Shown: positions 1 through 8,200, counted from the stretch's first letter. The stretch: DNA of 64,000 nucleotides from JAGOCV01 sp049445855 (GCF_049445855.1 NZ_JBMSDV010000007.1:116716-180715), one strand, 5' to 3'. Made by a program: numbers and translations. Notes: generated by a model from the sequence alone, not told the origin.

Positions 1-604
1 CGCGATCACCCACCTTCACGAGCGGGCGGGCGCCATCGGCGGTGATGTCGCAGCCGAGCATGAGCACGTCGCCGGGCTGCAGCGTCATGAAGCTGCTGAC
101 GTCGGCCAGCAACTGCTGTGCGTTGCGCACGAGGCCGGAGAACCGGCTGGACTGGCGGACTTCGCCGTTGACCCGCACGTCGAGCGTGAACGCGGACGGG
201 TCGCCGGCCTTCGCGGCGTCGACCACTTCGTTGCCGATACCGAGGAAACCGTCGAGGCACTTGAACTTCACCGGCGGGCGGAAGAAGCTCGCGTGCGGCA
301 GCGACACGTCGTTCATCAGCACGTAGCCGGCCACGGTGTTCGGCTTGTCACCGATGACCATGGCGATGGTTGCGCCCACTTCCACCTGCGGCGCGCTCGC
401 GGGTACCGGAATGGCGGCGCCGCTGGTGCTCCAGGTGTTGACGGGCTTCACGTAGAGGATGGGCGCGTTCGGTGGTGCCTTGTAGGGGGCCTCGTTCATC
501 TTCGGCGCCCAGGCGTCGAACTCGCTCCTGAAATTGAGCAGCGTGCCGTACACCGTTCCTTGCGGAAGGTAGGCGCCGGCTGCGGGAACTGCGGTGGTGG
601 TCAT
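1..604 (-). CDS. hpaG: HpaG-type isomerase/decarboxylase of 4-hydroxyphenylacetate degradation (3' end outside window)
   Basis: Reading leftwards from the ATG at 604, 201 codons stay open to the window edge, so the C-terminal part is missing. The protein begins MTTTAVPAAGAYLPQGTVYG and carries segments typical of the fumarylacetoacetate hydrolase fold as found in HpaG, such as ILYVKPVNTW near residue 50, a GYVLMNDVS segment near 95, and LQPGDVLMLG near 180. HpaG acts on the ring-opened homoprotocatechuate product (decarboxylation and isomerisation). The start overlaps the stop of hpaR in an ATGA, so the two are translationally coupled and co-transcribed. The assignment to HpaG rather than another FAH-family member rests largely on the adjacent hpaR. 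Whether this is the N-terminal or C-terminal HpaG domain type cannot be judged from the part seen. Confidence 0.82.
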   Translation of the reverse strand, partial: MTTTAVPAAGAYLPQGTVYGTLLNFRSEFDAWAPKMNEAPYKAPPNAPILYVKPVNTWSTSGAAIPVPASAPQVEVGATIAMVIGDKPNTVAGYVLMNDVSLPHASFFRPPVKFKCLDGFLGIGNEVVDAAKAGDPSAFTLDVRVNGEVRQSSRFSGLVRNAQQLLADVSSFMTLQPGDVLMLGCDITADGARPLVKVGDR

Positions 605-1038
605 TCTTCGGGTGGCTCCAATGCGATGACGGCGTCCAGCAGCACATACAGCTGTGCGAGCTTCTGGGCGCCGAGTGACTGTTCCATCCAGGCGTAGTGC
701 GCCTCGACGGTCTTCGAGAGTTTTTCCACGAGCTTGCGGCCCTTGGGTGTGGCCTGCACCACGGTGCGACGCTGGTCGGCCTCGTCGCGCTCGCGGCGGA
801 TCAGGCCGTCGCGCTCCATGCGTGCGAGCACGCCGGTCAGGCTGGGGCCGAGGATGAAGGCCTCCCGCGCCACGCGGCCCGTCTCCACCACGCCGTGCTC
901 GCCAAGCACGCGCAGCACGCGCCACTGCTGGTCCGACAGGCCGTGCTCGCGCAGGCTGGGGCGCGTCTGCGTCATGACGGTTTCGCGCGCCTGCAGCAGC
1001 AGGCGAGGAAGGTTTCGATGCGAAAAGGGCGTGGCCAT
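601..1038 (-). CDS. hpaR: Homoprotocatechuate operon regulator HpaR (MarR family)
   Basis: 145-residue MarR-family winged-helix repressor. The N-terminal RNLPRLLLQARETVM followed by HGLSDQQWRVLRVL is the hallmark start of HpaR. The recognition region GPSLTGVLARMERDGLIRRERDEADQRRT contains the conserved DxR wing motif of MarR proteins. HpaR represses the hpa meta-cleavage operon until 4-hydroxyphenylacetate or a related aromatic is bound. It is the first gene of a leftward transcript that continues into hpaG. The AT-rich palindrome about 50 bases upstream of its start is a likely autoregulatory operator. Family assignment is secure; the exact effector is inferred from family knowledge. Confidence 0.92.
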   Translation of the reverse strand: MATPFSHRNLPRLLLQARETVMTQTRPSLREHGLSDQQWRVLRVLGEHGVVETGRVAREAFILGPSLTGVLARMERDGLIRRERDEADQRRTVVQATPKGRKLVEKLSKTVEAHYAWMEQSLGAQKLAQLYVLLDAVIALEPPEE

Positions 1039-1088
1039 CGGGTCGTGGAAAAGACGGAAAGAGGCCGCTACCGGCCTCGCAGGAAATT

Positions 1089-1104
1089 ATTTAACATATT
1101 AAAT
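1089..1104. promoter_or_regulatory. hpaR operator: Candidate HpaR operator
   Basis: A 16-base inverted repeat, ATTTAA-CATA-TTAAAT, lies in an AT-rich island in the 168-base gap between hpaR and the divergent membrane-protein gene. MarR-family repressors bind palindromes of this size and composition, and the site is placed to block the leftward hpaR-hpaG promoter. Function is inferred from position and symmetry. Confidence 0.6.
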
Positions 1105-1206
1105 TAAATTGCAAATCCCGTCGGGCGTGCAGGGCTAGGTGATAACCCTGTCCCGCATGCTCGGCCCGGTATAGTTGCCGGCATGTCGCTCGGAAAGATC
1201 GCCCCC

Positions 1207-1854
1207 ATGCATCGCAGCGTCGTGCGTTGGCACGGCTGGCTGCTGGCGGCCTGGGTGTTTGCCGTTGGCTGGCTGGCCAGCTGGGCGTTGCTGCGGCTGG
1301 GTGTCGAGTCGCCGATGTGGCGCTGGCCGCTCGCGATGCTCGTGATGTACGGCCTCGGCTTCATCGGCGGCTGTTACTTCTACGTGCGCTGGCAGCAGGA
1401 TGCGGCGCAGACCGGACAGGCGCCCGCGCGCGCGGATCGGGCCGATGAAGAAGACTACGACGAGGAAGACCGCACGAAGAAGCGGCGCATGGAATGGCTG
1501 GCCGACGCGGTGAACCTCGGTTCGCTGGCCGAACTGTTCCCGCCGCTGCTGATCGTGGTCGCGCCGCTCATCGTTGTGGCGCTGATCCTCCTCGTGGTGA
1601 TGCTGCCGTGGCTCGTCAGCGAAATGCTCGCCGGCTTCCTGGCCGAGCTGATCCTCGAATTCGTCATCGGCGCGGCGGTCATGCGGCGTGTGCTGCGGCC
1701 CCGTCCGCTCGATGACTCTCCGTCGGCCGTGGCTGCGCGTACATGGTGGCTCGGCCTGCTGGCCGTGGTCATCGCGGCGGGGCTGGGTTATGCGGCGCAT
1801 CGTCTCGCGCCGGAAGCAGTGACGCTGGGGCAGTTGCTCCGGAGCCTGCGCTGA
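1207..1854 (+). CDS. Uncharacterised multi-pass membrane protein
   Basis: About 215 residues. Hydrophobic segments lie near residues 8-30 and 38-60, followed by a very acidic hydrophilic stretch (DEEDYDEEDRTKKRR near 80-95), then a long hydrophobic block at roughly 108-160 (LFPPLLIVVAPLIVVALILLVVMLPWLV) and a last segment near 183-203. I do not recognise the family. The start at 1207 has GGAAAG nine bases upstream; an in-frame ATG at 1183 is possible but has no visible ribosome-binding site. It lies 11 bases upstream of radA and is probably co-transcribed with it, which says nothing firm about function. Confidence 0.7.
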   Translation: MHRSVVRWHGWLLAAWVFAVGWLASWALLRLGVESPMWRWPLAMLVMYGLGFIGGCYFYVRWQQDAAQTGQAPARADRADEEDYDEEDRTKKRRMEWLADAVNLGSLAELFPPLLIVVAPLIVVALILLVVMLPWLVSEMLAGFLAELILEFVIGAAVMRRVLRPRPLDDSPSAVAARTWWLGLLAVVIAAGLGYAAHRLAPEAVTLGQLLRSLR

Positions 1855-1865
1855 ACAAGTTATCC

Positions 1866-3257
1866 GTGGCAAAAGAAAAATCCTTCTATACCTGTTCCGA
1901 ATGCGGCGGCACCAATCCGCGGTGGCTGGGCAAATGTCCGCATTGCGGCGCGTGGAATACGCTGGTCGAAACGGCGTCCGAGGGGGCGGCGGCACCCGGC
2001 AAGAACCGCTTCGGCGATTCGTTCGCGTCGCTCGCCGGCACGGCCGAGGTGACGATGCTCTCGCAGATCGAAGCGGTCGACGTGGCGCGCACGCCCACCG
2101 GCATCGACGAGCTCGACCGCGTGCTCGGTGGCGGCATGGTCGAGGGCGGTGTAGTGCTGATCGGCGGCGACCCGGGCATCGGCAAGTCCACGCTGCTGCT
2201 GCAGGCGCTCGACGGGCTGCAGCGCACCGGCATGCCGACGCTGTATGTGACGGGTGAAGAGAGCGGCGCGCAGGTCGCGCTGCGCTCGCGACGGCTCGGA
2301 CTCGACCACAGCGAAGTGCGCGTGATGGCCGAGATCCAGCTGCAGAAGATCATCGGCACGCTGGAAGTGGAAAAGCCCGCCGTGGCGGTCATCGACTCCA
2401 TCCAGACGCTGTATTCCGACCAGCTGACTTCGGCACCCGGCTCGGTGGCGCAGGTGCGCGAGTGCGCGGCGCACCTCACGCGCGTGGCCAAGGCCAGCGG
2501 TGTGTGCATCGTTCTCGTGGGCCATGTCACGAAAGAGGGCGCGCTGGCCGGGCCGCGCGTGCTGGAGCACATGGTGGACACGGTGCTGTACTTCGAAGGC
2601 GACACGCATTCGAGCTTCCGGCTTGTGCGCGCCATCAAGAACCGCTTCGGTGCGGTGAACGAGATCGGCGTTTTCGCGATGACCGAAAAGGGGTTGAAAG
2701 GTGTCTCCAATCCGAGCGCGATCTTCCTGAGCCAGCACAGTGAACCGGTTCCCGGGAGTTGCGTGATGGTGACGCTCGAAGGCACGCGGCCGATGCTGGT
2801 GGAAGTGCAGGCGCTGGTGGACAGCGGTGGGCCGAGCCCGCGCCGCCTGTCGGTGGGCATCGAGCGTGACCGCCTGGCCATGCTGCTTGCGGTGCTGCAC
2901 CGCCATGCGGGCGTGGCCTGCATGGATCAGGACGTGTTCGTCAACGCAGTGGGTGGCGTGCGCATCAGCGAGCCGGCGGCGGATCTGGCCGTCATGCTGT
3001 CGATCACGTCCTCCCTTCGCGGCAAGCCCTTGCCCAAGGGCTTCATCGCTTTCGGCGAAGTGGGGCTGGCCGGCGAGGTGCGTCCGGCACCGCGCGGGCA
3101 GGAGCGGCTGCGCGAGGCTGCCAAGCTGGGCTTTTCCGTGGCCGTCGTGCCCAAGGCCAACGCGCCGAAGAAGGGCAGCCGCGAGATCGAGGGGCTGACC
3201 ATCCACCCGGTGGAGCGGATCGAGCAGGCCATGGACGTGGTCCGCGGCCTGGGCTGA
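1866..3257 (+). CDS. radA: DNA repair protein RadA
   Basis: 463 residues, the usual RadA/Sms length. RadA is a RecA-like ATPase that drives branch migration of recombination intermediates. An N-terminal four-cysteine zinc finger (CSECGG...KCPHC, residues 9-30) is followed by a Walker A motif GGDPGIGKST near residue 100, the family-specific KNRFG motif near 260, and a C-terminal Lon-like domain (residues about 300-460). The start is a GTG at 1866, placed immediately before KEKSFYTCSECGG as in other RadA proteins. The open frame extends further upstream, but only through the preceding gene in another frame. Confidence 0.96.
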   Translation: MAKEKSFYTCSECGGTNPRWLGKCPHCGAWNTLVETASEGAAAPGKNRFGDSFASLAGTAEVTMLSQIEAVDVARTPTGIDELDRVLGGGMVEGGVVLIGGDPGIGKSTLLLQALDGLQRTGMPTLYVTGEESGAQVALRSRRLGLDHSEVRVMAEIQLQKIIGTLEVEKPAVAVIDSIQTLYSDQLTSAPGSVAQVRECAAHLTRVAKASGVCIVLVGHVTKEGALAGPRVLEHMVDTVLYFEGDTHSSFRLVRAIKNRFGAVNEIGVFAMTEKGLKGVSNPSAIFLSQHSEPVPGSCVMVTLEGTRPMLVEVQALVDSGGPSPRRLSVGIERDRLAMLLAVLHRHAGVACMDQDVFVNAVGGVRISEPAADLAVMLSITSSLRGKPLPKGFIAFGEVGLAGEVRPAPRGQERLREAAKLGFSVAVVPKANAPKKGSREIEGLTIHPVERIEQAMDVVRGLG

Positions 3258-3319
3258 GCGGCTTTCATGTACGCACTCGCCACATGCCGGCGCTGGCGGC
3301 AGACTGCGAAAATGCCGGC

Positions 3320-3736
3320 ATGAATCTCCGAAAAGTCTCCGCGCTCGTGGGCGGCATCGTTCTGCTGGCCGCTGCCTGGCGCGCCTGGGGTTGGCAGGGC
3401 GTCGCATTGGCGATCGGCGGCATCATCATGTACCTGCTGCTTCACTTCAACCGCATGATGCAGGCGTTCAAGCGCGCGTCCGAACGCCCGCTCGGCCACG
3501 TGGGCAGCGCCGTCATGCTCAATGCCAGGCTCAAGCCGGGCGTGAACCTGCTGCACGTGATCGCCATGACCAAGGCACTGGGCGTCCAGTTGTCGAAGCC
3601 CGACGAACAGCCCGAAGTGTTCCGCTGGACCGACGGCACGAACTCGCACGTGACCTGCGAATTCGTCAACGGCAAGCTGGCGAAGTGGGAGCTGTGGCGG
3701 CCGGGCGAAGCCGCGGGCGAGGCTCCGCTGGATTAG
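3320..3736 (+). CDS. Small membrane-anchored protein of unknown function
   Basis: 138 residues. One or two membrane helices occupy residues 5-45 (VSALVGGIVLLAAAW, then GVALAIGGIIMYLLLHF), followed by a soluble domain with HVGSAVMLNARLKPGVNLLHVIAMTKALG and VFRWTDGTNSHVTCEF. The start at 3320 was chosen because the helix begins right after it. It follows radA in the same direction after 62 bases and is convergent with the glycosyltransferase downstream. I do not recognise the family; it looks like a conserved membrane-associated protein, with the C-terminal domain on one face of the inner membrane. Confidence 0.75.
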   Translation: MNLRKVSALVGGIVLLAAAWRAWGWQGVALAIGGIIMYLLLHFNRMMQAFKRASERPLGHVGSAVMLNARLKPGVNLLHVIAMTKALGVQLSKPDEQPEVFRWTDGTNSHVTCEFVNGKLAKWELWRPGEAAGEAPLD

Positions 3737-3757
3737 CCGGGCCGCCCCGATGAATCA

Positions 3758-4531
3758 TCAGCGCTTGCTCAGCGCCTGCAGGTGCTCGCGGTCGTAATGC
3801 AATGCCACATAGCGGAAGAAGCACTCCAGCGCGATGAAAAAGCAGAACAGGAAGCCCTGCGGCCCGCAAAGGAATCCGCGCTGGAAGATGTAGAGGCGCA
3901 CGAAGTTGCCGAAGGCCGAGGCCATGCCGCGCAGGATGCCGCCGCGCTTGCCGGCGGCCAATCGCTTGGCGGCGCCCAGTTGCGAGTACTGCGCGAGCTT
4001 GAGCAGGCTGCCGTGGATCGTCTCGCGCGAGAAGTGCAGCAGCCTCGCCTTGAAACGCAACACGGGCCGGTTGCCGGGCTTCATGGCGGCGTGTTCATGC
4101 ACCACACCTTCGTAGCGTTCCAGGCTTTCGCGGCGGAACATGCGCTGCACGCCGCCAGTGCTCTTCATGAGCGTGAGCGGGCGGCCGTAGGCGACCTGGT
4201 TCCACAGCACTTCCCAGACGGAGTCCTGCCCACTGGCGACGGCGGCCTGGATTTCGGTGGCAAGTTCGGGCGGCACCTGCTCGTCGGCATCGATGAACAG
4301 GATGTATTCGCCCGCGGCGTGCTTGAGGATGCGGTTGCGCTGCTCGCCGAAACCCTGCCAGTCCGGGTAGACGAAAACCTCTGCGCCCAGGGTCCGTGCC
4401 AGCTCCTGCGTCTTGTCCTGGCTACCGCTGTCCACGACGACGATCTGGTCGGCGAAAGCGCAGCTGCGGATGCAGGATTCGATGCGGCGCTCTTCGTTGA
4501 GCGTGAGGATGCCGACGGTCAGGCGTGTCAT
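3758..4531 (-). CDS. Family 2 glycosyltransferase, WaaE/KdtX-like
   Basis: 257 residues. The N-terminus MTRLTVGILTLNEERRIESC starts the GT-A fold. VVVDSGSQDKTQELA binds the nucleotide, and FIDADEQ (near residue 90) supplies the metal-binding acidic motif. A C-terminal hydrophobic region (LYIFQRGFLCGPQGFLFCFFIALECFF) suggests membrane association. The closest recognised type is the WaaE/KdtX lipopolysaccharide-core glucosyltransferase, which transfers a sugar onto the inner-core heptose. The start at 4531 puts the conserved strand at residue 3. It stands alone on the minus strand, diverging from ilvE; the second glycosyltransferase and O-antigen ligase nearby support a cell-envelope role. Acceptor specificity is not readable. 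Confidence 0.82.
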   Translation of the reverse strand: MTRLTVGILTLNEERRIESCIRSCAFADQIVVVDSGSQDKTQELARTLGAEVFVYPDWQGFGEQRNRILKHAAGEYILFIDADEQVPPELATEIQAAVASGQDSVWEVLWNQVAYGRPLTLMKSTGGVQRMFRRESLERYEGVVHEHAAMKPGNRPVLRFKARLLHFSRETIHGSLLKLAQYSQLGAAKRLAAGKRGGILRGMASAFGNFVRLYIFQRGFLCGPQGFLFCFFIALECFFRYVALHYDREHLQALSKR

Positions 4532-4653
4532 GGCGGCGATTATCTGCGACCGGGCCAGCCCCATCGGCCGTTTCCCCGGTTCCTGCCGAATCCTTAAAAT
4601 GGCGGGTTCGAATCGATCCCTCCTGAATCGATCCCATCTCACAAGGACCCCTC

Positions 4654-5589
4654 ATGAGCGCAGTTCCCACAATGGCCGATCGCGACGGCAAGATCTGGAT
4701 GGACGGCCAGCTGGTCGACTGGCGCGATGCCAGGATCCACGTGCTGACCCACACCCTCCACTACGGCTGCGGCGCCTTCGAGGGCGTGCGCGCCTACAAC
4801 ACGGTCAACGGCACGGCCATCTTCCGCCTGCAGGAGCACACCGAGCGCCTCATCAACAGCGCCAAGATCCTGCGCATGAAAATCCCCTTCACGTCGGAGC
4901 AACTGAACGAAGCGCAGAGGCTCGTCGTGCGCGAGAACAAGCTGGAAAGCTGCTACCTGCGCCCGCTGACCTGGATCGGCTCCGAGAAGCTGGGCGTGAG
5001 CCCCAAGGGCAACACCATCCACACGATGGTCGCCGCCTGGGCCTGGGGCGCCTACCTTGGCGAAGAAGGCCTCAAGCGCGGCATCCGCGTGAAGACCTCC
5101 AGCTACACGCGCCACCACGTCAACATCACCATGACGCAGGCCAAGGCCGTGAGCAACTACAGCAACTCCATCCTGGCGAACATGGAAGCCGTGGATGACG
5201 GCTACGACGAGGCGCTGCTACTGGACAGCTCGGGCTTCGTGTCCGAAGGCGCGGGCGAGAACATCTTCATCATCAAGAACGGCGTGATCTACACGCCCGA
5301 CCTGTCGGCCGGCGCATTGAACGGCATCACCCGCAACACCATCTTCCACATCGCCAAGGACCTGGGCCTGGAGATCGTGCAGAAGCGCATCACGCGCGAC
5401 GAGGTGTACATCGCCGACGAAGCCTTCTTCACCGGCACCGCCGCCGAAGTCACGCCCATCCGCGAACTCGACCGCATCGAGATCGGCATCGGTTCGCGCG
5501 GCCCGATCACCGAGAAGCTGCAGAGCGCGTTCTTCGACATCGTGAACGGCCGCAACCCCAAGTACGCCCACTGGCTCACGAAGGTCTGA
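4654..5589 (+). CDS. ilvE: Branched-chain amino acid aminotransferase
   Basis: 311 residues, normal for class IV aminotransferases. IlvE catalyses the last transamination in leucine, isoleucine and valine synthesis (and the first in their breakdown) using pyridoxal phosphate. GCGAFEGVRAYNT near residue 45, the lysine in MTQAKAVSNYSNSILA near 160 (the Schiff-base lysine), SEGAGENIFII near 200 and FFTGTAAEVTPI near 260 are all diagnostic. An AAGGA ribosome-binding site precedes the ATG. The stop is four bases before the zf-CHCC gene, so ilvE heads a three-gene run with that protein and a glycosyltransferase. Confidence 0.97.
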   Translation: MSAVPTMADRDGKIWMDGQLVDWRDARIHVLTHTLHYGCGAFEGVRAYNTVNGTAIFRLQEHTERLINSAKILRMKIPFTSEQLNEAQRLVVRENKLESCYLRPLTWIGSEKLGVSPKGNTIHTMVAAWAWGAYLGEEGLKRGIRVKTSSYTRHHVNITMTQAKAVSNYSNSILANMEAVDDGYDEALLLDSSGFVSEGAGENIFIIKNGVIYTPDLSAGALNGITRNTIFHIAKDLGLEIVQKRITRDEVYIADEAFFTGTAAEVTPIRELDRIEIGIGSRGPITEKLQSAFFDIVNGRNPKYAHWLTKV

Positions 5590-5593
5590 CGCC

Positions 5594-5839
5594 ATGAGCA
5601 CGCCTGAAACCTCCACCGCTGGTACGTCCACCCCTGCCATCGCCACGGTCGAACTGCTCGCGTCCGACCTCAACGCGCAAGGCGGCGTGTTCTGCCCGAA
5701 CCCCAAGGCCGACATGAAGCTCTGGAACAGCCACCCCAAGGTGTACCTGGACGTCGCGCGCACCGGGCAGGCCCGGTGCCCTTATTGCGGCACCGCCTAC
5801 AAGCTGAAGGCAGGCGAAGTGGTGGGCAGCCACCATTGA
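5594..5839 (+). CDS. zf-CHCC zinc-finger protein
   Basis: 81 residues. The core FCPNPKADMKLWNSHPKVYL...ARCPYCGTAYKL has one cysteine, one histidine and a CxxC pair, the CHCC ligand set shared with the mitochondrial complex I subunit NDUFS6. In Burkholderiales this small gene commonly sits next to ilvE. Its bacterial role is not established. The gene starts four bases after ilvE, and its TGA overlaps the ATG of the next gene by one base, indicating coupled translation. Confidence 0.88.
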   Translation: MSTPETSTAGTSTPAIATVELLASDLNAQGGVFCPNPKADMKLWNSHPKVYLDVARTGQARCPYCGTAYKLKAGEVVGSHH

Positions 5840-6714
5840 TGACCGCGGCCATCGCGTCGCTGTCCGAAGTCACCGTCGTCCTGGTGACTTTCAACAGCGC
5901 GCATTGCCTGCCCGCGCTCGCAACGGCGCTCGGCGGCTTTCCCAACGTCATCATCTTCGACAACGCCAGCGGCGACGGCACCGTGGAACAGGCGCGCGCG
6001 GCGCTGCCGCAGGCCGAAGTGATCGCGGGTGAGCGCAACTTCGGTTTCGGCGCCGCCAACAACCGCGCCCTCGAGCGCGTGAAAACGCCTTACGCCTTCC
6101 TGCTCAACCCCGATTGCGAAGTCAGCGCGGACGCCATGCTGCAATTGCTGCAGATCGCGCACGACAACCCCGGCGCGGCCATGATCGCCCCGCAGCTGTT
6201 GCGCTCCGGCGGCGCACCCGAAGTGAACTACCGCTGGCCGTCGCCCGAATGGGAGTCGGCCGGCCCGGCTGCGGAAGGCCTGTGCTGCGTCGGTTTCGCC
6301 TGCGGTGCGGCCTTGCTGCTCGACATGGCGGTCATGCGCAATGTCGGCTTCTTCGACGAGGGTTTCTTCCTTTATTACGAAGACGACGACCTGTGCACGC
6401 GCATCTTCGACCGCCGCTTGCCGATCCTTCTGGCACCCCAGGTGCGGCTCGTGCATTCGTCACGTGGATCGGTGAGGGGCAACAGCCCGCTGCGTGCGGA
6501 ATACCTGCGCGGATACCACCATGCGCAATCCAAAATCCGGTTTGTCAGCAAATACCCTCGGGCAGGCGATGCGCGGACCTTGCGTCGCAAGGTTCTGCTC
6601 TTGGCGCTGCTCGCGCTTCCCTTGCGGCTACTGATACCCATTCCTCGCCATCTGGGCCGCCTGCTCGGCCGCATCGTCGGACTGTTGCAGGCAGGTCGGA
6701 TAGTCGGCCGTTAG
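5839..6714 (+). CDS. Family 2 glycosyltransferase (rhamnosyltransferase-like)
   Basis: 291 residues. VTVVLVTFNSAHCLPALA begins the GT-A fold, IIFDNASGDGTVEQA binds the nucleotide, YAFLLNPDCEVSADAM carries the metal-binding acidic residues, and FLYYEDDDLCTRIF is the acidic catalytic-region motif typical of rhamnosyltransferase-type GT2 proteins. A basic-hydrophobic C-terminus (LLLALLALPLRLLIPIPRHL) suggests membrane association. The ATG lies in a TGATG overlap with the zf-CHCC gene. The 3' end overlaps the convergent O-antigen ligase by 87 bases. A role in lipopolysaccharide or other surface glycan assembly is inferred from family and neighbours. Confidence 0.85.
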   Translation: MTAAIASLSEVTVVLVTFNSAHCLPALATALGGFPNVIIFDNASGDGTVEQARAALPQAEVIAGERNFGFGAANNRALERVKTPYAFLLNPDCEVSADAMLQLLQIAHDNPGAAMIAPQLLRSGGAPEVNYRWPSPEWESAGPAAEGLCCVGFACGAALLLDMAVMRNVGFFDEGFFLYYEDDDLCTRIFDRRLPILLAPQVRLVHSSRGSVRGNSPLRAEYLRGYHHAQSKIRFVSKYPRAGDARTLRRKVLLLALLALPLRLLIPIPRHLGRLLGRIVGLLQAGRIVGR

Positions 6715-7911
6715 GGTTGCGAACATCATCAGGAAGAAGAAGGCCTCCGTGAGCGCATACAGGGGAACGTTAAACAGCCCATCGATCCACAGGATTGCTG
6801 TCAGGCCGACAAGCAGAAGGCGGGTGGTTGGCGGGTAGCAGCGCGCCAACCAGAGGGGCACACACTGGAAAATCCAGAAGGCGATGATTCCCAAAAGGCC
6901 TGATTCCACGCCGAGGTAAAGCGTCTGGTTGTGTGGGTGAGATTCAGCGCCGATGCGACACCATTGCGGGTTGTCGGCAACGCTGCAGAAAGCCCGGCCA
7001 TAGGCACCGGTGCCCCAGCCGAGCAGCGGTTTCTCCCTGAGCAGTTCGATCGAGTTTCTCCAGAATTCGATGCGTTGTCCGCTGGAGGTATCGAGCCCGT
7101 TGATTTCGTGTGTCTGCACCTCCCGGACCACGCTTTCGACACGATTCTGCAAGTTGCTGGACGATGCGACGGCCAGGACACCCGCCACAACGATGGCAGA
7201 AAGTGCGCGCCAGCGCCACCGTGCCGGGATGCCGAAAATCACCAGCACGATAAAGCAGGCCGCGAGCGTGAGATATCCCGTCCGTCCGTTGACGAAGAAG
7301 AGGATATTGACTGCACCTGCAGCCCCGAGCCCGGCCAGACTCCACCTGTGGCGCAGGTCGCTCGCCATGACCGCACCATGCAGACAGGCCAGGACGAAGA
7401 ACGACATCATGATGTTTTGCTCGATGTGATTCTTGAAAACGTAGTGGTTTCCATGCACGCCGGCCTGTGTCGCCTGCGCGCCGGGGAAAGCCCAGAAGAC
7501 GTGCAGATAGGACGCGAGCAGGGTGACACCCATGGCAGCCAGGAAGGCCAGAAGTGCCCGGCGGCGCCACAAACTGTCCTGAAGCAGCGTGATGGCGGGG
7601 AGCAGGAACAGGATCTTGTTGTACTTGCTCCACTGGAACAAAATCGCGTCGAATGGCGCAGGGGAGTAGGTGCTGCTGAAAAGAATCACCACGTACAGGG
7701 CTACCCCAGCCCACGCCAGGGGGTGTCTCCGCAAGACGTCCCAACGAGCACGATAGCCCCCTGCGAGCAGCCAGCAAAGCAACATCGCAAACTTGAAAAG
7801 ATTGGTGCCAGCGGTGGAGATAGGTACCATGAAAATCATGGCGACGAGAAGCCAGCGTGCCCAGAGATCGAGGCGAGGCGAGGGCGTGTCCAGACTGAAT
7901 CGGAACTGCAT
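6628..7911 (-). CDS. waaL: O-antigen ligase family membrane protein (WaaL/Wzy_C)
   Basis: About 427 residues with roughly ten to twelve hydrophobic segments and a large periplasmic loop near residues 265-340. That loop holds SSGQRIEFWRNSIELLREKPLLG and the family signature HPHNQTLYLGVESGLLG, whose first histidine is the conserved active-site residue of WaaL/Wzy_C proteins. WaaL joins undecaprenyl-linked O-antigen to the lipid A core in the periplasm; polymerases and protein glycosylases share the same fold. The start MQFRFSLDTP at 7911 was preferred over a GTG at 7962 that lies inside the T-run of an upstream terminator. The gene symbol is tentative because ligase and polymerase cannot be separated by eye. 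Confidence 0.78.
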   Translation of the reverse strand: MQFRFSLDTPSPRLDLWARWLLVAMIFMVPISTAGTNLFKFAMLLCWLLAGGYRARWDVLRRHPLAWAGVALYVVILFSSTYSPAPFDAILFQWSKYNKILFLLPAITLLQDSLWRRRALLAFLAAMGVTLLASYLHVFWAFPGAQATQAGVHGNHYVFKNHIEQNIMMSFFVLACLHGAVMASDLRHRWSLAGLGAAGAVNILFFVNGRTGYLTLAACFIVLVIFGIPARWRWRALSAIVVAGVLAVASSSNLQNRVESVVREVQTHEINGLDTSSGQRIEFWRNSIELLREKPLLGWGTGAYGRAFCSVADNPQWCRIGAESHPHNQTLYLGVESGLLGIIAFWIFQCVPLWLARCYPPTTRLLLVGLTAILWIDGLFNVPLYALTEAFFFLMMFATLTADYPTCLQQSDDAAEQAAQMARNGYQ

Positions 7912-7962
7912 GCGTTCGGAAATGTTTGCTCCGATTATCGAGGCTTGATGGTGAACAAACAC

Positions 7963-7988
7963 AAAAAAAACCGCCTTTCGGCGGCTTT
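7963..7988 (-). terminator. Intrinsic terminator, leftward
   Basis: On the minus strand a 5-bp GC stem (CCGCC/GGCGG) closed by a GAAA tetraloop is followed by eight T residues. It lies just upstream of the O-antigen ligase start and 213 bases past the end of the histidine kinase gene. It therefore terminates either the two-component operon with a long 3' tail or a separate short transcript. Confidence 0.85.
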
Positions 7989-8200
7989 GAAAGTCCTTTG
8001 CAGGACGTCGTTGGGAGACTGAAGATTCGAGTTCTTGCAGCCGTCTTGGTGCGGCGCTTTGATGTCTGTGACAGCAGATAAGCGAACTTTAGACCGACTC
8101 CCTGCAGTGCGCATCCCCCATATGCGGGACCGCGCAACACAAATGGGTGTTTTGGTGGGGCGGGGCGTGATCTTTGTCACACCGCCGGATGCGGGTCGGA
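7989..8200 (-). other. Non-coding interval, possible small-RNA region
   Basis: About 210 bases without a convincing gene between the histidine kinase and the terminator at 7963-7988. On the minus strand it holds a CRP-like palindrome at its upstream end, a GTCCT-GCAA-AGGAC hairpin just before the terminator, and no clear promoter hexamers. It may be a long 3' untranslated region or a small-RNA gene; the sequence does not decide between them. Confidence 0.4.
8166..8181 (-). promoter_or_regulatory. CRP/Vfr-like palindrome
   Basis: On the minus strand the sequence TGTGA-CAAAGA-TCACG matches the CRP consensus TGTGA-N6-TCACA at nine of ten positions. It lies 20 bases beyond the histidine kinase stop codon, upstream of the orphan terminator region and about 255 bases upstream of the O-antigen ligase. 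Function is unproven. Confidence 0.4.

Noticed and set aside
1743..1865. Longer radA start at 1743
   Set aside because: The added 41 residues only re-read the end of the preceding gene in another frame; homologues begin right before the zinc finger.
7912..7962. GTG start at 7962 for the O-antigen ligase
   Set aside because: It would begin within the T-run of the upstream terminator, and the extra residues are not hydrophobic or family-like.
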